Below are positions 25,169 through 36,702 of a DNA stretch of 64,000 nucleotides, piece by piece. A program made the position numbers and the translations under genes. The first letter of the stretch is position 1. Each line of letters starts with the position of its first letter. The notes beneath the pieces are model-generated. The model ran no database searches. It saw nothing but the letters and a program-made list of their open reading frames with translations, and was not told where the DNA came from. This stretch comes from Dryocosmus kuriphilus (lineage: Eukaryota; Arthropoda; Insecta; Hymenoptera; Cynipidae): positions 133,085,230 through 133,149,229 of the forward strand of contig CM076194.1 of assembly GCA_038277395.1 (NCBI GenBank), written 5' to 3'.

Positions 25169-26366
25169 CCCCACAAAAAACATTGGAAATGTAAATTTGG
25201 GAGGGAAGAATTACGTTTTCGTATAAAGTCATAACAAAAAAAAACCAAATCTTGCGCATTCACTTACATTAGTTGAGAGGTGTCAGAGAGCAATACTTGG
25301 CAACTCCTGTATAATAAGTCGTTCGATGTACGAGTCCTTTCTGTCGTTTAGTTTCAGTCTTCCTGGACTAGAAAATTTCGAGTCACTCCCCTGCCCGCTT
25401 TTATAAGTGGTAAGAGAACATATACACTGTGTTTGATGATTTTTCATTTTCGATCTTTTTCGGAAGCTCCACCTCTTTCCAACCCTTGCTTCCTGTTATT
25501 ATAAAAATCAGAATTCTTCATTTTCGGTGGACGGCATTAGCATATTGACCTCTACTTCTATGCGATTATACAACGTAACATCATTTTTTGTTCAATTTTG
25601 AAAAGAAGTAGAGCATGCAAGTTTGTATATTTGTATATCTTGCACTCAAATACATAAATCTTCAGTTGAAAAGCATGAATCAATCGATGATTGTATTCCA
25701 AAATATTCTGTTTGTCAAAATATTTGAATAGAGAGCTCCACCTATTTCCACCCCTTGCTCTCTTGAATATAAATACCTTATATTATTTTGATAACTGGGC
25801 TAAAAATGTAATTATAACCGCAAAATGTAGGCTTATAAATTTTATTTGTACTAAACACTAGAATTTGTTATAATGTATGCGCTTCATTCGATTCGGATAT
25901 TGCAATAAAGAGGACTCCACCCCTTTCCACCCCTTGCTCTCTTTTGAATATGACATGAATTTCATTTGAAGTTATGCGTAAAAAAAAATGAGTACATGAA
26001 AGCACTTCAACTTATTAATTTCATTTGTGCTTGATACCAGAATTCATAATAATATTTTGGATCCATGTTTAGATTCGTCCATAGATTCATATAATTTTAT
26101 TTTCAATGATATTCAATAATGGAAGTTGTTGTTCATAAAAGCGGGCAGGGGAGTGACTCGAAATTCCCTAGTCCAGGAAGACTGAAACTAAACGACAGAA
26201 AGGACTCGTACATCCAACGACTTATTACACGGGAATTGCCAAGTATTGCCCACTGACACCTCTCTACTAAGCGAATGCGTAAGATTTTTTTCTTTTTGTT
26301 ATGTCTTTATACGGAAACGTAATTCTCCCCTCCCAAATTTACATTTGGAATGTTTTTTTTGTGGGG
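25169..26366. mobile_element. Non-autonomous DNA element with ~240 bp terminal inverted repeats
   Basis: The left terminus runs from 'ccccacaaaaaacattgg' (25169) to 'cactcccctgcccgctttta' (about 25405). The right arm mirrors it from 'aaaagcgggcaggggagtg' (about 26137) to 'ggaatgttttttttgtgggg' (26366). Pairing is high across the arms, so the element is fairly young. The centre carries three direct copies of a motif 'agctccacctctttcca...cccttgct' near 25465, 25735 and 25912. No open frame with transposase features. I could not find a clear target-site duplication; the flanks are 'aaatgtga' and 'atttggat'. Confidence 0.82.
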
Positions 26367-27929
26367 ATTTGGATATTTTTTGACAAAATAGAGATCACAG
26401 TTATACTTTATCGCTTGATTTACAGTCATTTGTATATCTTGGAGGTATTTTTCCATTTTCAGCTGAAAGGTAAAAGCAATTGAGTGTTCTTATATAAAAT
26501 TCAGAAGCATATAAATGAAGATAATGAAAATGTACTGAAATACCACAAAGATTCACGTGAAATCAGCCAAGTCTATTGTCGGTCTATAATAAGAAACCAG
26601 AAGCCGGTAAGGAAGTTTTTTTTCCATTATTTTACCGACCGCGATAAAAGCAAAGCGACCCAACAAAAATTCACGTGAAATCAGCCAATTCCGAGATCGT
26701 AAAATGGAGATGTTGACCAGGGACTAGGACTAGGAGAGAAATAGGATTCCTATTTCTCTCTCGCTCAAGACTAGAGGTCTCACAGAGCAGTCAGCTTTCG
26801 TTCCTCTCGGACTCGGATTGGTGGGACATTTAAAGGGGGCAATAAAGTTCGCAAGCAGAAAGGTCCTCAAAGTATCCAGTCCTGATCTCTTCGTGAGGAG
26901 AGTTCAATACATTTTAGAACGTAGGTCTCACTTCACGAGTTGAAAACAATGTTTACTCAGCCCAATGCCTCGTAGGCTGAGGTGAACTAAAATGGAAATT
27001 TTTCAAACACCTCAGCTCTTATCCAGGGACTCTTGCCTTCCTTTCAGTAGTAATACTCCTCTCAAGAGCAGGAGCTCCTAGGAAAAATAAGTTTGGCTCT
27101 TTCAAGGAGTGGAACGCAGGAGCGAAAACCTGAAGAGTCGTCTAAAGAGCGAGAGCAGCAGTTTCTGGAGGGTCGAAGAGGCCTCTAATGGTCTCTTATG
27201 CGAAAGCATTAGAAGTAATTTCAGTTTCGCTCAATGCCATTTTTTCACTACTGGAAAGAAATATAATTACGTGCCCTCAAAAAGGTGCAAATATTTTGAT
27301 TGTACTATACAAGTAATTTTTTTAACAGCTAAGTTATTACCTTTTAATTAATTTATTACCCACAAAATGAGGGTGGCAGAGCCACTTTCGTTGCGTTTAT
27401 ATACATAATAAACATTTTTTAATATCTAAATGTTTTAATTAGACACTTGAAAACGCGTAAATTATTGTCAATAAAAAACTCCCTCACGAGATGAATGGAG
27501 GATTTATATGTATAACCGATCGAGAGAATAACTATAGTACATATTGTGCAATCGCTTAGTTTCTGTCCTACGAAGCGGATGGAAACTTACGAGTTTCGCT
27601 CCGCTGTTGAAGAAAGAATATTACGGGTAAATAAATTCTCTGAGAATTTGTGAAAATTTTTTATAATTTAATGTTTTTGAATGAAATGCTTTTCTTTTCA
27701 ACGATTTCAACAATTTATGAAAGATTAATTATTATACTGCGTAAAAAATTGTAATTTTATTTTTAAAGGTTTGAGAAAGGTTTGATCGAAGTGAGAGGAG
27801 TGTGAAAAACGGTGGGAACTTCTAGAAATACTTTGAACATAAAAAAATTGATATCTCGGAATAACCATTTGAGATATCTATTTATCAGTTTCAAATTCAC
27901 TTTTGTTTACAAAAAAACAAAAAAATCTG
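26367..27929. other. No gene recognised; small repeats
   Basis: A 20 bp direct repeat 'attcacgtgaaatcagccaa' occurs at 26551-26570 and 26669-26688. A palindrome with one central mismatch lies at about 26735-26761 (arms 'gagagaaatagga'/'tcctatttctctc'). The frame at 27109-27351 is Ser-rich at its start but has no recognisable domain. Confidence 0.35.
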
Positions 27930-28025
27930 CCCGCCTCGCGGGCACATTCTCGTCGCGCGCTGGGCGCGCCGCGCTTCGCGCGAAGTATGGGCGCGCGTCT
28001 GTTGGCACTCGCGCTTCGCGCTCGA
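27930..28025. repeat. CpG-dense GC-rich island inside AT-rich DNA
   Basis: About 95 bp almost wholly G and C, including 'cgcgcgctgggcgcgccgcg' and two 'gcgcttcgcgc' dyads, set abruptly in AT-rich sequence on both sides. Several overlapping palindromes are possible. Overlapping frames on three registers only reflect the lack of stop codons in GC-rich DNA. It abuts a family A repeat copy and may belong to that element. Confidence 0.6.
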
Positions 28026-28129
28026 AAATTGCATTTTTTTAAAACACATTGTAGATTGGTAAAGTTTTTTTGTGATTTTCCAAATTTTCACAATACAAGG
28101 TTTCGATTCTTAAAAGTAAAACGATGAGT

Positions 28130-28975
28130 CTTATAAATAAATTTTGTAGCTCTTTCCAAGGTGAACAATTCTGCTTGTTAATATCTTCTCATATCTTGCA
28201 TAGTTTTGCTGAAAAGTGGTTTTCTTTATATTTCATAACATATTTCCGGAATAACTCAAAAACTACGCATCTGCTCAAAAAAATGATAGAGAGCAAATTT
28301 GTAGATCTTTTTGAGGCGAACAACTTTGTTTATTATCATTTTTCCGTATCTTGCATAGTTTGGCGGGAAATTTGAAATCTTTGATTTTTAATAACGTTTT
28401 ATCGATTAAAACAAAAACCGTGCATTTTATCAAAAAAATGATTAAAACAAAATTTGTAGATATTTTTGATTCGAACAACTTTGTTCTTTACCATTTTTTT
28501 GTATCTTAATAGCGTTTTCTTGATTAAAACAAAAACCGTTCATTTTATCAAAAAACGGTTAAGACAAAATTTGTAGAATTTTTTGAGATGAACAATCTTA
28601 CTTTCTTGCATTTTTTTTTTGTATATCTCATAGTTTAGCCGGAAAATGGATTTTTTGATTTTGTGAAAACCGCTTTTGATGGATAAAACCATAACCGTTG
28701 GTCAAAAACCGCTGGTTAACGAACTCGTCCTTTTACCCCGTAAAAAAGTGTACCAAAGCGCACTCCAATCCGATTAGTCCTTCGAAAGTTATCGCGTCCA
28801 CAGACGACGACAACGACAAGAGACAGACAGACACCGTCGTAAAAACCGTTTTTTTTTCGGATTCAGTGGGTCTCAAAACGTGGAGATTCCATGAAATCCG
28901 CGAAATTCAAATTTTACATAAATCTAATACCTTCTCTGATGAGAATGTAAAAATTGCATTTTTCAGCCAAACTAT
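28130..28975 (+). repeat. Interspersed repeat family A, copy 2
   Basis: 28370-28960 parallels 1-660. Upstream, 28130-28370 holds further diverged units of the same ~130 bp internal repeat (each with 'aaatttgtag', then 'gaacaa' and a 'tatctt' word). This copy lacks most of the GAC/AAC microsatellite present in copy 1 (467-530). Confidence 0.75.
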
Positions 28976-29149
28976 GTAAAAAATTAAGAAATTTACGTTT
29001 TAGATATAATTTCATTGATTGGTGAGCGCGAGAAACGTGATGAGAATGCGCCTGAGTAGCGGGCAGATTTTTCAATAACTTTTAATAACTTTTTACTGAC
29101 TGTATAGTAATGTATTTTTTGTTTAAAAGGACAGTATTATACGTTTAAT

Positions 29150-29690
29150 GAATAAATTATGGGTTGTATCAAAAAAATGGTTTTAAGAGAATTTGTAGGT
29201 CTTTGGAAGGTGAATAATTCTGCTTCTTGATATTTTCTCGTATCTCGCATACTTTTGCGGAAAAGTAGATTTTTTTATATGAATTAACATATTTCACGAA
29301 TAACTTAAAGACCATGCGTCTTTTCGAGAAAATGGTAGGGAGTAAATATGTAGATATTTTTTAGCTGAACAACTTTATTTATTATGATTTTTTTCGTATC
29401 TTGCATATTTTGTCAACCCGCTGGTTGACGAACTCGTCCTTACCTTTTACGCCTTGAAGAAGTATGCAAAAGCGCAATCTATTCCGATTAGTCCTTCGAA
29501 AGTTATCGTGCTAACAGACTATACGGCAACAACGACAACGACGACAACAACGACAACGACAGACAGACACCAACGTAAAACCTGTTTTTTCGGATTCAGG
29601 GGTCATGAAACGTCGAGATTTCATGAAATCCACGAAGGTCAGTTTTCACATAAAACTAATACCTTCTCATTGAGATGAGAATGTAAAAAG
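29150..29690 (+). repeat. Interspersed repeat family A, copy 3 (diverged)
   Basis: It contains 'ccgctggttgacgaactcgt', 'ccgattagtccttcgaaag' and 'cgagatttcatgaaatccac', in the same order as in copies 1 and 2. A GACAAC-type microsatellite sits at 29525-29565 in the position of the one in copy 1. Ends near 'ttgagatgagaatgtaaaaa'. Confidence 0.7.
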
Positions 29691-30329
29691 GAATTCGATT
29701 GAATATAAATAAGGGGACATAAAATTTACAACAAATGGCAATTCGGATAAGTAGAAATAAGGTTACATAGAAATTATGGAAAGTTTAATTTATTTCAAAT
29801 TTTGAAAAATTGTCGTTAGCGATAATGATGATATTTAATTTTAAGCGACAAGGTTGTGCAAAAAAACTAGAGTTCGTCACCGGTTTTTCTGAGAAATTTA
29901 CAAATAAATAATATAAAATTGTTTAAACAAATACAAATTTGTTGCACAAATAGTAGCATGACATCAATCAACAATCAAGTCGTTGGGACCTACAATGGTA
30001 TACAGGTCTACATCAGGCTCCTAGAGTCTAGTAGTCTAGTAGACTATAGTCATTCAGTGTTTGGGAGCGATAATGGAACCTTTATAGTTATGACCAGTAG
30101 CTAATGACATATTTAGGGGTCGTATTAACTATTGTCAGCCGGTTACCGCATCGTGTTCTATAAGGGCAGCGCAGCGGTTCACTGGTTGCCAACTACCTGC
30201 TGTGTACCATGACCATTTCACCAGCCAGACCCTATATGAAAACGGGGGTATCCGAGTTGCGCCAATTGCCCTGTCTCTAATCCCCGGTTCGAAAAAGGTT
30301 CTCTAATCCTACAGCTGAGTTGCGCTAAT

Positions 30330-30545
30330 CCTATACCTATACCTGCTCGCCTGGAAAATTGGTCCTAGATGTGAGCAATCACTCTTCTGTGACCAGTCGC
30401 TAGCAGATATTTTTTGAAGGGCGAGCTGGAAAGGGGTCCGAGATCTGACGAATCACTCTTCTGTGACCGTTAAAAACACGAAATAAGATGGAATTAACAA
30501 AATCTTCGGGGTTTCACAAAAGGACTTGGTTACTTAGCGTTTTGA
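30330..30545 (-). repeat. Copy of the interior repeat found at 23990-24195
   Basis: Reverse complement of the 23990-24195 segment. Shared words are 'atgtgagcaatcactcttct', 'gggcgagctggaaaggggtc', 'aataagatggaattaacaaa' and 'atcttcgggg'. It is followed by 'ggcgcaactcgg' and 'ggcgcaattcgg' words at 30675-30745, also seen at 2080-2950. No coding. Confidence 0.7.
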
Positions 30546-32644
30546 CTGTATTATTTTTCCCTCTTCATAATAAGAGTGTGTATTTCGCTCCCTTATTTAA
30601 CACCTCAGACTATCTTAAACGAGACCCCCCATCGTTGAACTTCTAATCCGTCCTAATCCGTCCCTTGGAGAGTTTTGGCGCAACTCGGCTATGGCTTAGG
30701 ACCTACCTGACCCGGATTGGCGCAATTCGGCTCCTCCGATGAAAACCACATTTTTTTTAGCTCAATAATTTGTCAGTAATTTGTATGAATTTGTAACACT
30801 AAAATTAGAATGTGTATCATAGCAGAAATAGGGGTTTAGAGGTCTGGCCAGTGAAACGTTTCACCAGCCCGGACCTAATCAGAAAATTAAAAAAAGATAG
30901 GTAATTTTAATCGCCTGAATTTGTATCAATTTTTAACTCCAAAAAAATTTTTTAAATTTCATTCTTAACTAACTTTTAACTAATTTACACTAATGAGCTG
31001 TTGTTTCCAGCCAGAAAAATAATCTAAATTTAAAAAATAAATATGTCATTTTAATAGTCATTACGAATTTCTGTAAAAAAAATAATGCAATTTCCGAATT
31101 TCTGATATAACTCCTTGAGGCTGTGGGCGCGCCGGGTTAGTTCCATTCGACAGTCCGTCACGTGGTGCGTCTATACGTCCAGGTTTGTTGGGATAAATCC
31201 CTCGAGGCCACGAGTCAGCACAGGAATGCGTCCCTGGGGGGGGGCATTCACCGAGTGACGTGCGTTGCACGCTGTTAAGAAAAGCAAAATTCACGAGCGT
31301 AGTTAGGTGCTTGAAAAAAAATTAGGGGGAAACAGATCTTCAAATGTCATGGCAAAGCGAGCCCGCGATCATATTGCAAAACCGGCTCTCTTTGAACGAA
31401 AAAGAAAGGATTTTAATGACGGGCTCGCTCGATGCACTCGACGTTGCGAAAGCAGGAATATCCGCGAGCCAACTATATATACACGTGCATTTTTTCTGAG
31501 ATCACGTGGTTTCAGATTCATCATACGAAAGCTCCATTGAGTTTTCGACTATCGAACTTACTTTCTATTCCCCCAGATTTCTCGATTGTACATTATTATC
31601 CTTCGTTGAGGATCGAAAGTCATCCGGTCTCATAATTGAGTCTGCTTTAATTTAACCAGCCCATAATTATCCAATTTTGATATAAGTTATCTTGCTTGCT
31701 GTATTGATTGCTTTCAGAATCAAGTCTCTTACGTCCTTGTTGTCTAAAAAAAAATCTCACTCTTCCTGCTTCTAATTTCCCACTGAAAAGGTTCTTAATT
31801 GCTTATTGTTCTGCCACTGTATCTCTCAACTATCTAAACCTCCTTCCTAATCGAGAAGACCCTGCAGTTTGAATCTCGCGCGACAGTTATAACATAACTG
31901 TTATTTTAAAATACCTCTGGCGCTAGATTCAAATATATTATCCTTTTTTGGTTTGTTTCCATAATGAATTAATGTAAATTGGGTTTTACATAAGATATTT
32001 TTTGTAATCAATTTTTGTAACTGCGTTCAACTTTTAGTCTACCTTCTCAATTAGTCATCCTTTAATCTGCGTGTTTATATATAAAGAATGGTGGTAATTA
32101 AGCTCCCGGGTGATGCATTACCACATCACACATTATTACTGGGATTTTCCCTGCAATCCTTTGACTCAGCGCACGTGCCTAAACGACTTTATGTTACCAT
32201 TCTGAGTCCTGCAGATTATCTTTGAATAGCGCGAGGATCCTTTATACTTCATCCGTGTATCTGTAATAAGGGAGACGATAGTGGATAATTATGGGTTTCT
32301 ACATAATACCATCCGAATATGCGACCCAATCTTCTTTAAATTACAATTTTCAATACTCAATCCAAATGTTAAGTTTGGAATTTTAAAATTTCGCGCCATA
32401 ATCAAGTCCAAATTGTAATTTCACATTCATGTTCACGCGAAATTTAATCTTTTTAACTTATTATTCTAAATAATAATTACTGAATCGAAAACTGCTTTTA
32501 AATGTGTGACAGTGTCTTGTAAATTCGATTTATTTAGGTTTAATTTAGATTCTGATTAAATTAAGTGTAGATATAGTGATATACTAGAAAGAAGTTCAAC
32601 TGCAACTTTGTATTAAATTTCCCTTTGGCTTTTTTTTTTTTCAG
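30546..32644. other. Unassigned region upstream of the first visible ELL exon
   Basis: Contains a GC-richer stretch at 31110-31260 and a frame at 31307-31540 with no recognisable domain. I looked here for the N-terminal ELL exon and did not find one. A 13-nt T run plus 'cag' at 32631-32644 forms the polypyrimidine tract and acceptor of the first visible ELL exon. Confidence 0.4.
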
Positions 32645-32769
32645 CGACTCTCCTTTCCATCCTCACAATCCAGCCATGGAAGCGCAAATTTCACTTTCAG
32701 CCTTTCTGGAAATCAGGACATTGAGGGTCCCCAGGGCGGTTTCGAATGTATACAGCAAACTGGACCAGA
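32645..32769 (+). CDS. ELL: ELL exon a (first visible coding exon)
   Basis: Opens in phase 0 after a long T tract and 'cag', and ends before 'gtaagt'. It encodes about 41 residues including 'FTFSLSGN' and 'GPQGGFECIQQ', which align with the 'NPQGSFDCIQQ' block of vertebrate ELL. The frame with an ATG at 32675 is a different register and is not the one used. The ATG-bearing exon must lie upstream. Confidence 0.9.
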
Positions 32770-33121
32770 GTAAGTTTTTTCTTAGTAAATCTAATGTAAA
32801 ATTAATTACGATAATCATAAACAAATTTATAGAAAACAGGATATTTAAATATCCTATTATTTTCTATTAAATTTTCATCTTTTATGCGTATTGAAAACAT
32901 TGCTCATAACTTATTACCCTTTAAAGAAAAAAAGGTTTACATTTGACCTCAAAATTACAATATCGCAACCACATTTAGACGTAGCCTCTAATATTAGCTT
33001 CGTGGTGGCGCGAAATATGAATTTGAAGATTTTCTATTTAATCCAAATTCTCAACAAAAAAAAAGTTTTAGAGTTACACATATTGACTTTATTTAACGAA
33101 ATTTTTTCTGAATTATTTTAG

Positions 33122-33238
33122 TAATCTGGAGAGTCTGGGAGCTATACCGAATAAAATGCGAATACATGCCAATGACGATGTCTACGAAACTACCAGGCAT
33201 CGCATGGCTGTCGCCGAAGAAAATAATAAGAATAAATG
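33122..33238 (+). CDS. ELL: ELL exon b
   Basis: Acceptor 'attattttag', donor 'gtaagt'. It completes an Asp codon, then reads 'LESLGAIPNKMRIHANDD' and 'RMAVAEENNK', matching the 'LGSIQDKITV...MAQAEEE' stretch of the ELL N-terminal domain. Ends with two bases of a Cys codon. Confidence 0.92.
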
Positions 33239-33725
33239 GTAAGTTCTGATTTAATTTTGTATCTTTTGAGTCAGTTTTGATTAAGATCTTTTAAATAGTG
33301 TGTGTACAAAAGCACTATAAATAATGGATAGAGGTCCGTATTCAAATTCACCAATGAACGTTTGCTAAATTAGTTATTACGTAATAAGAATTTTTCTTCT
33401 GACTACCAAAGTAAAAGACTGGTTATTAACGATAAGATATTTTCTTAAAAGAGAAGTTTCACCAATTCTTTTTGATCGTTTTCGTCCAGTATAATTTTCT
33501 ACTATTATATTTATAACCTATGATCTGCTACTTCAAGTGTGAGTATGTAGCTAAACGTAATATTTTTTATGTTTAACAGAAAAATAATAACATATGCTAA
33601 GTCTTTACAATTTTTCAAGATAACGGGAAGAATATGCTCCCTTGGCAATAATTGGTTTTATTTTTAAAAAATCGATAATTCAAGATTGAAAATTTTCTTA
33701 ACACTCATTTCTTTTTTTTTTTTAG

Positions 33726-33977
33726 CACCCGGATGATTAAAGCTAACGGGCCGAATATCGGGCGAAAAGTCAAGATGCAAGGAGCTGGAAGGACGCTACC
33801 GTCACCACTACCTGCAAATGTTAGACACCGAGAATCGTCCAGCATTTCAACTTCCGGTGCCAATTCGTCCAGGTTCTCGTCCTCGGCCTCGTCTTCTAAA
33901 CCAATCTGCCGTGTTCCTCCTCCGGTTCGAAGCAAACCCGAAAAACAACTACCAGACATTACGCGCACGCCAATTAG
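33726..33977 (+). CDS. ELL: ELL exon c
   Basis: Acceptor follows a 13-T tract; donor 'gtaaaa'. It begins with the conserved 'MIKANGPNIGRKVKMQ' segment (compare 'VIKAGGRYLGKKVQF' in vertebrate ELL). A Ser/Pro-rich linker of about 55 residues follows, leading to 'TRTPIR' just before the next conserved block. The antisense frame at 33705-33968 is a shadow. Confidence 0.92.
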
Positions 33978-34109
33978 GTAAAATTTAATATTAAATAGCG
34001 TTAATAAGCTTATTCTTGGTCACAACCTAAGAAATATTTATCAGTCAATGAACTAAATCTGGTCTTTCGATTAATTATTAGATAACTTGTTGGGTGGCCG
34101 CTGGATTTG

Positions 34110-34690
34110 CTAATGACCGGGAATTTTTTCACCGGGAAACCCCGGTAAATGACAATAAATTTACTTTTTGTACGGGAATCTTATAAATTCTTATCTTAAA
34201 AACGGTTTTATTTGCAAGGCCTCAAATTTAAAAATGTTAGATTTTATCTCTTCGTTTTTAATTGTTCAGTCTAAAACGTTTCAAATTTAAATATTACAGT
34301 TTTTAATATTGTTTTCCTGAGTTTTTAAAATATAAAGGCACTTAATTTAAACTTCAGTTTTTTAGTTTTACAGTATCAAATAATTGAAGAATATTGAAGG
34401 ATTCTGATTTAATATTTTACCATTTTGAATGTTTTATTTTGAGACAGTGTCTAATTTAGGAGCCTTCAAAATTAAATTTTGTCAAACTAGAAGGCTGAAG
34501 AACTGAATGTTTGAACGTAATATTGCTGAATTTTAAACGTTTTAAATTTTTATTTGAATTACTTTGAATTCATGAGAGTTCCACTTTGCTTGCATCAATT
34601 TACAGTTTAGTTTTGTTTACTTCAATTAAAAAAAAGTTTTGCAAACTGGGAAATGTCCGGGAGTTTATTTTTCGCCTTTAGCTATTATTC
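34110..34690. repeat. Probable repeat remnant in ELL intron 3
   Basis: 'aatgaccgggaattttttc' with 'accgggaaaccccgg' near the left end and 'gggaaatgtccgggagttta' near the right (about 34650) look like related ends of one old element. The middle is a degenerate series of short words around 'tttaaattt'. No coding. Confidence 0.4.
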
Positions 34691-34802
34691 TAAATTAGCT
34701 AATCAATCTAATTTTATTCATAATTACAAATTCGGTAATCGCTGTTCAAGAAAGTTTGTAAGAATGTTAAGTACTTCAAGAAAGAATGACGTGTGGTTAC
34801 TG

Positions 34803-35060
34803 CTATAGCCCTTTACATAACCATCTAGTCTCAGTGAAGTCATAAAAGTACGACAGAACTTGTGTGTTGGTTCTAATATCCGTGATTTTAATGTTCGTGT
34901 TTCTAATGCACATATTTTTCATGTCGAGACTCGAGCCTCTAATAATGTCTCTCTTTTTAATGTATGTGTTAGTTATAGGCGGGCGGAAGCCCCCTGGTAG
35001 ATCCGCCCTGGCGCTCAGCCTACAAGTCCATTGTTCCATTATGTTTTGTATGTATGTATT
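34803..35060. repeat. Possible short interspersed repeat next to the foldback arm
   Basis: A block with 'ggcgggcggaagccccctgg' and 'agatccgccctggcgctcag' (about 34980-35020) in otherwise AT-rich DNA, preceded by several 'ctaat..' words (34870-34965). The opposed frames at 34803-35096 have no recognisable domain. It may be a SINE-like fragment; that is inference. Confidence 0.35.
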
Positions 35061-36049
35061 ATGTATATGCGTGTGAACTTGTACCCCCACTATCAAAATT
35101 GTTAATTTTTCTTTAGAGTTCTGACTTCCTTTAGGATAGTTCTAGAGTTCTTGATAAGTTTTGAAAATAGTTCTGTCGATTAATGGGGATAAAAAAAAAC
35201 GGTTTTTACAAAATGAGGGGCTAAGTTCACGCTCCCCCCACTTTTAAAAAAATAATTTTTTCTTTAGAGTTCTGAGTAGGTTTAGCATAATTCTAGAGTT
35301 CCTGATGCTTTTCGAAAATAGTTCCGGCGAATTTACCCAAAAAAAAAATTTCGAAAAAATACCTGTTCCCCCACTTTTTTTCAAACCAATTTTTCGTTGC
35401 GCCCATCTTTGCTTGCTTAAAGAGTTCTAGAGTTCTACAAGAAAAAAATTTACAAAAATTAAAAAGTCCAAAAGTTACAGCATTTTGAAGAATGTAACAT
35501 CGGCCGAAATTTTTCGCCAAAAATTCCAAGAGTTCTGAGAGTTCTGATGAGAGTTCTGTTCCCCGCCCAGAAGATTTCTATCGAAAATTCCTATACCATT
35601 TTGCGATCAACTGAAAATCCAAAAAAAAACTGCAAGACTCTAAAGATACCCAAAAATTTCGATTTTGACCATTTTCAGAGTTCCAGGAGTTCTGATGAGA
35701 CTTCTGCCCCCCCCCCCCCCCCCCAGAAGAGTTCTATCGAAAAGTCCTATACCATTTTTCGATCAACTCACAATCCAAAAAACTGCAAGACTTTAATGTT
35801 TCCAAAAAAATTTCGAAATTCAACGTTTTTGTAGTTCCAGGAGTTCTAATGAGAATTCTTTTTTTTTTTTTTATTATATAACCAGCATTTTAAATGTATT
35901 GCCAGTTTTTGAAGCTTTACCGTTATTTGCGTTGCAATGAAAAAAATATGGATTTCATGTTATGATATACAGTCAATCGTTCGCCCTGTATTATATTCTA
36001 TAATCTATATTGTAGCACATGATTTTGGCCTTTAAAGGATCTTAATTTA

Positions 36050-36440
36050 TTTTAGGGAATTTCGAGATATTTCAAAGAATTTAAAGGGTTTTCAAAAGAA
36101 TTCAGAAGAATTTGAAAATTTTCTAGAGATTTTACAGGTTTTGCACAGATTCAATGATGTTGAAAAATTTCAAAGGATTTCAAAGAGCCATTAAAGAAGT
36201 ACTTCGAGAAATTCAATGTTTTAATGCATTTTAAGAGACTTTAAATAATTTTAAGATATTTCAAAATAATTTTAAAATATTTTAAGGTGTTAAATAGTTT
36301 TCATAGGATTTTCACACATTTCAAAAGAATATACAGAAGAGCTTGAAGATTTTAAAAAGATTTTCGGAAATTTCAAGGAGATTAAAAAAATGTTTGGAGA
36401 TTCAAAAGAATTTCAAAATAATTTAGAAAATGATAAAAAT
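36050..36440. repeat. Degenerate short-word repeat in the foldback interior
   Basis: Repeated AT-rich words such as 'atttcaaa', 'gaatttcaaa' and 'attttaaga' fill this stretch without strict periodicity. It resembles a decayed simple repeat. No coding. Confidence 0.45.
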
Positions 36441-36539
36441 TTTTTGAAAAATGGGTAAAGGCAGCAATTACAATATTAAATAGTTGATTTCTTCCAACTA
36501 TACTATTTATTGAGTAGAAGTTATGAAATGAGCCAATTA

Positions 36540-36552
36540 TGCTTCTGATATA
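36540..36552 (+). repeat. Target-site duplication, 3' side of the LINE
   Basis: The 13 bp 'tgcttctgatata' is repeated exactly at 41659-41671 and flanks the LINE, marking both its ends. Confidence 0.9.
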
Positions 36553-36702
36553 TTTTATTTATTTATTCTTTCTTTGGTGCTACATTTAGTTCTACACCTT
36601 CACTCGCCCTTTTCCTTCATTAACAATATGAACACTTACAAACTAGTTTAATTACCACTATTTACCTAATGCCTTAACCTAAATCACCTTTAACCTGTAT
36701 CA

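Noticed and set aside
30110..30320. Possible tRNA or other structured RNA gene
   Set aside because: Palindromic words exist, but no cloverleaf with A and B box spacing could be assembled.
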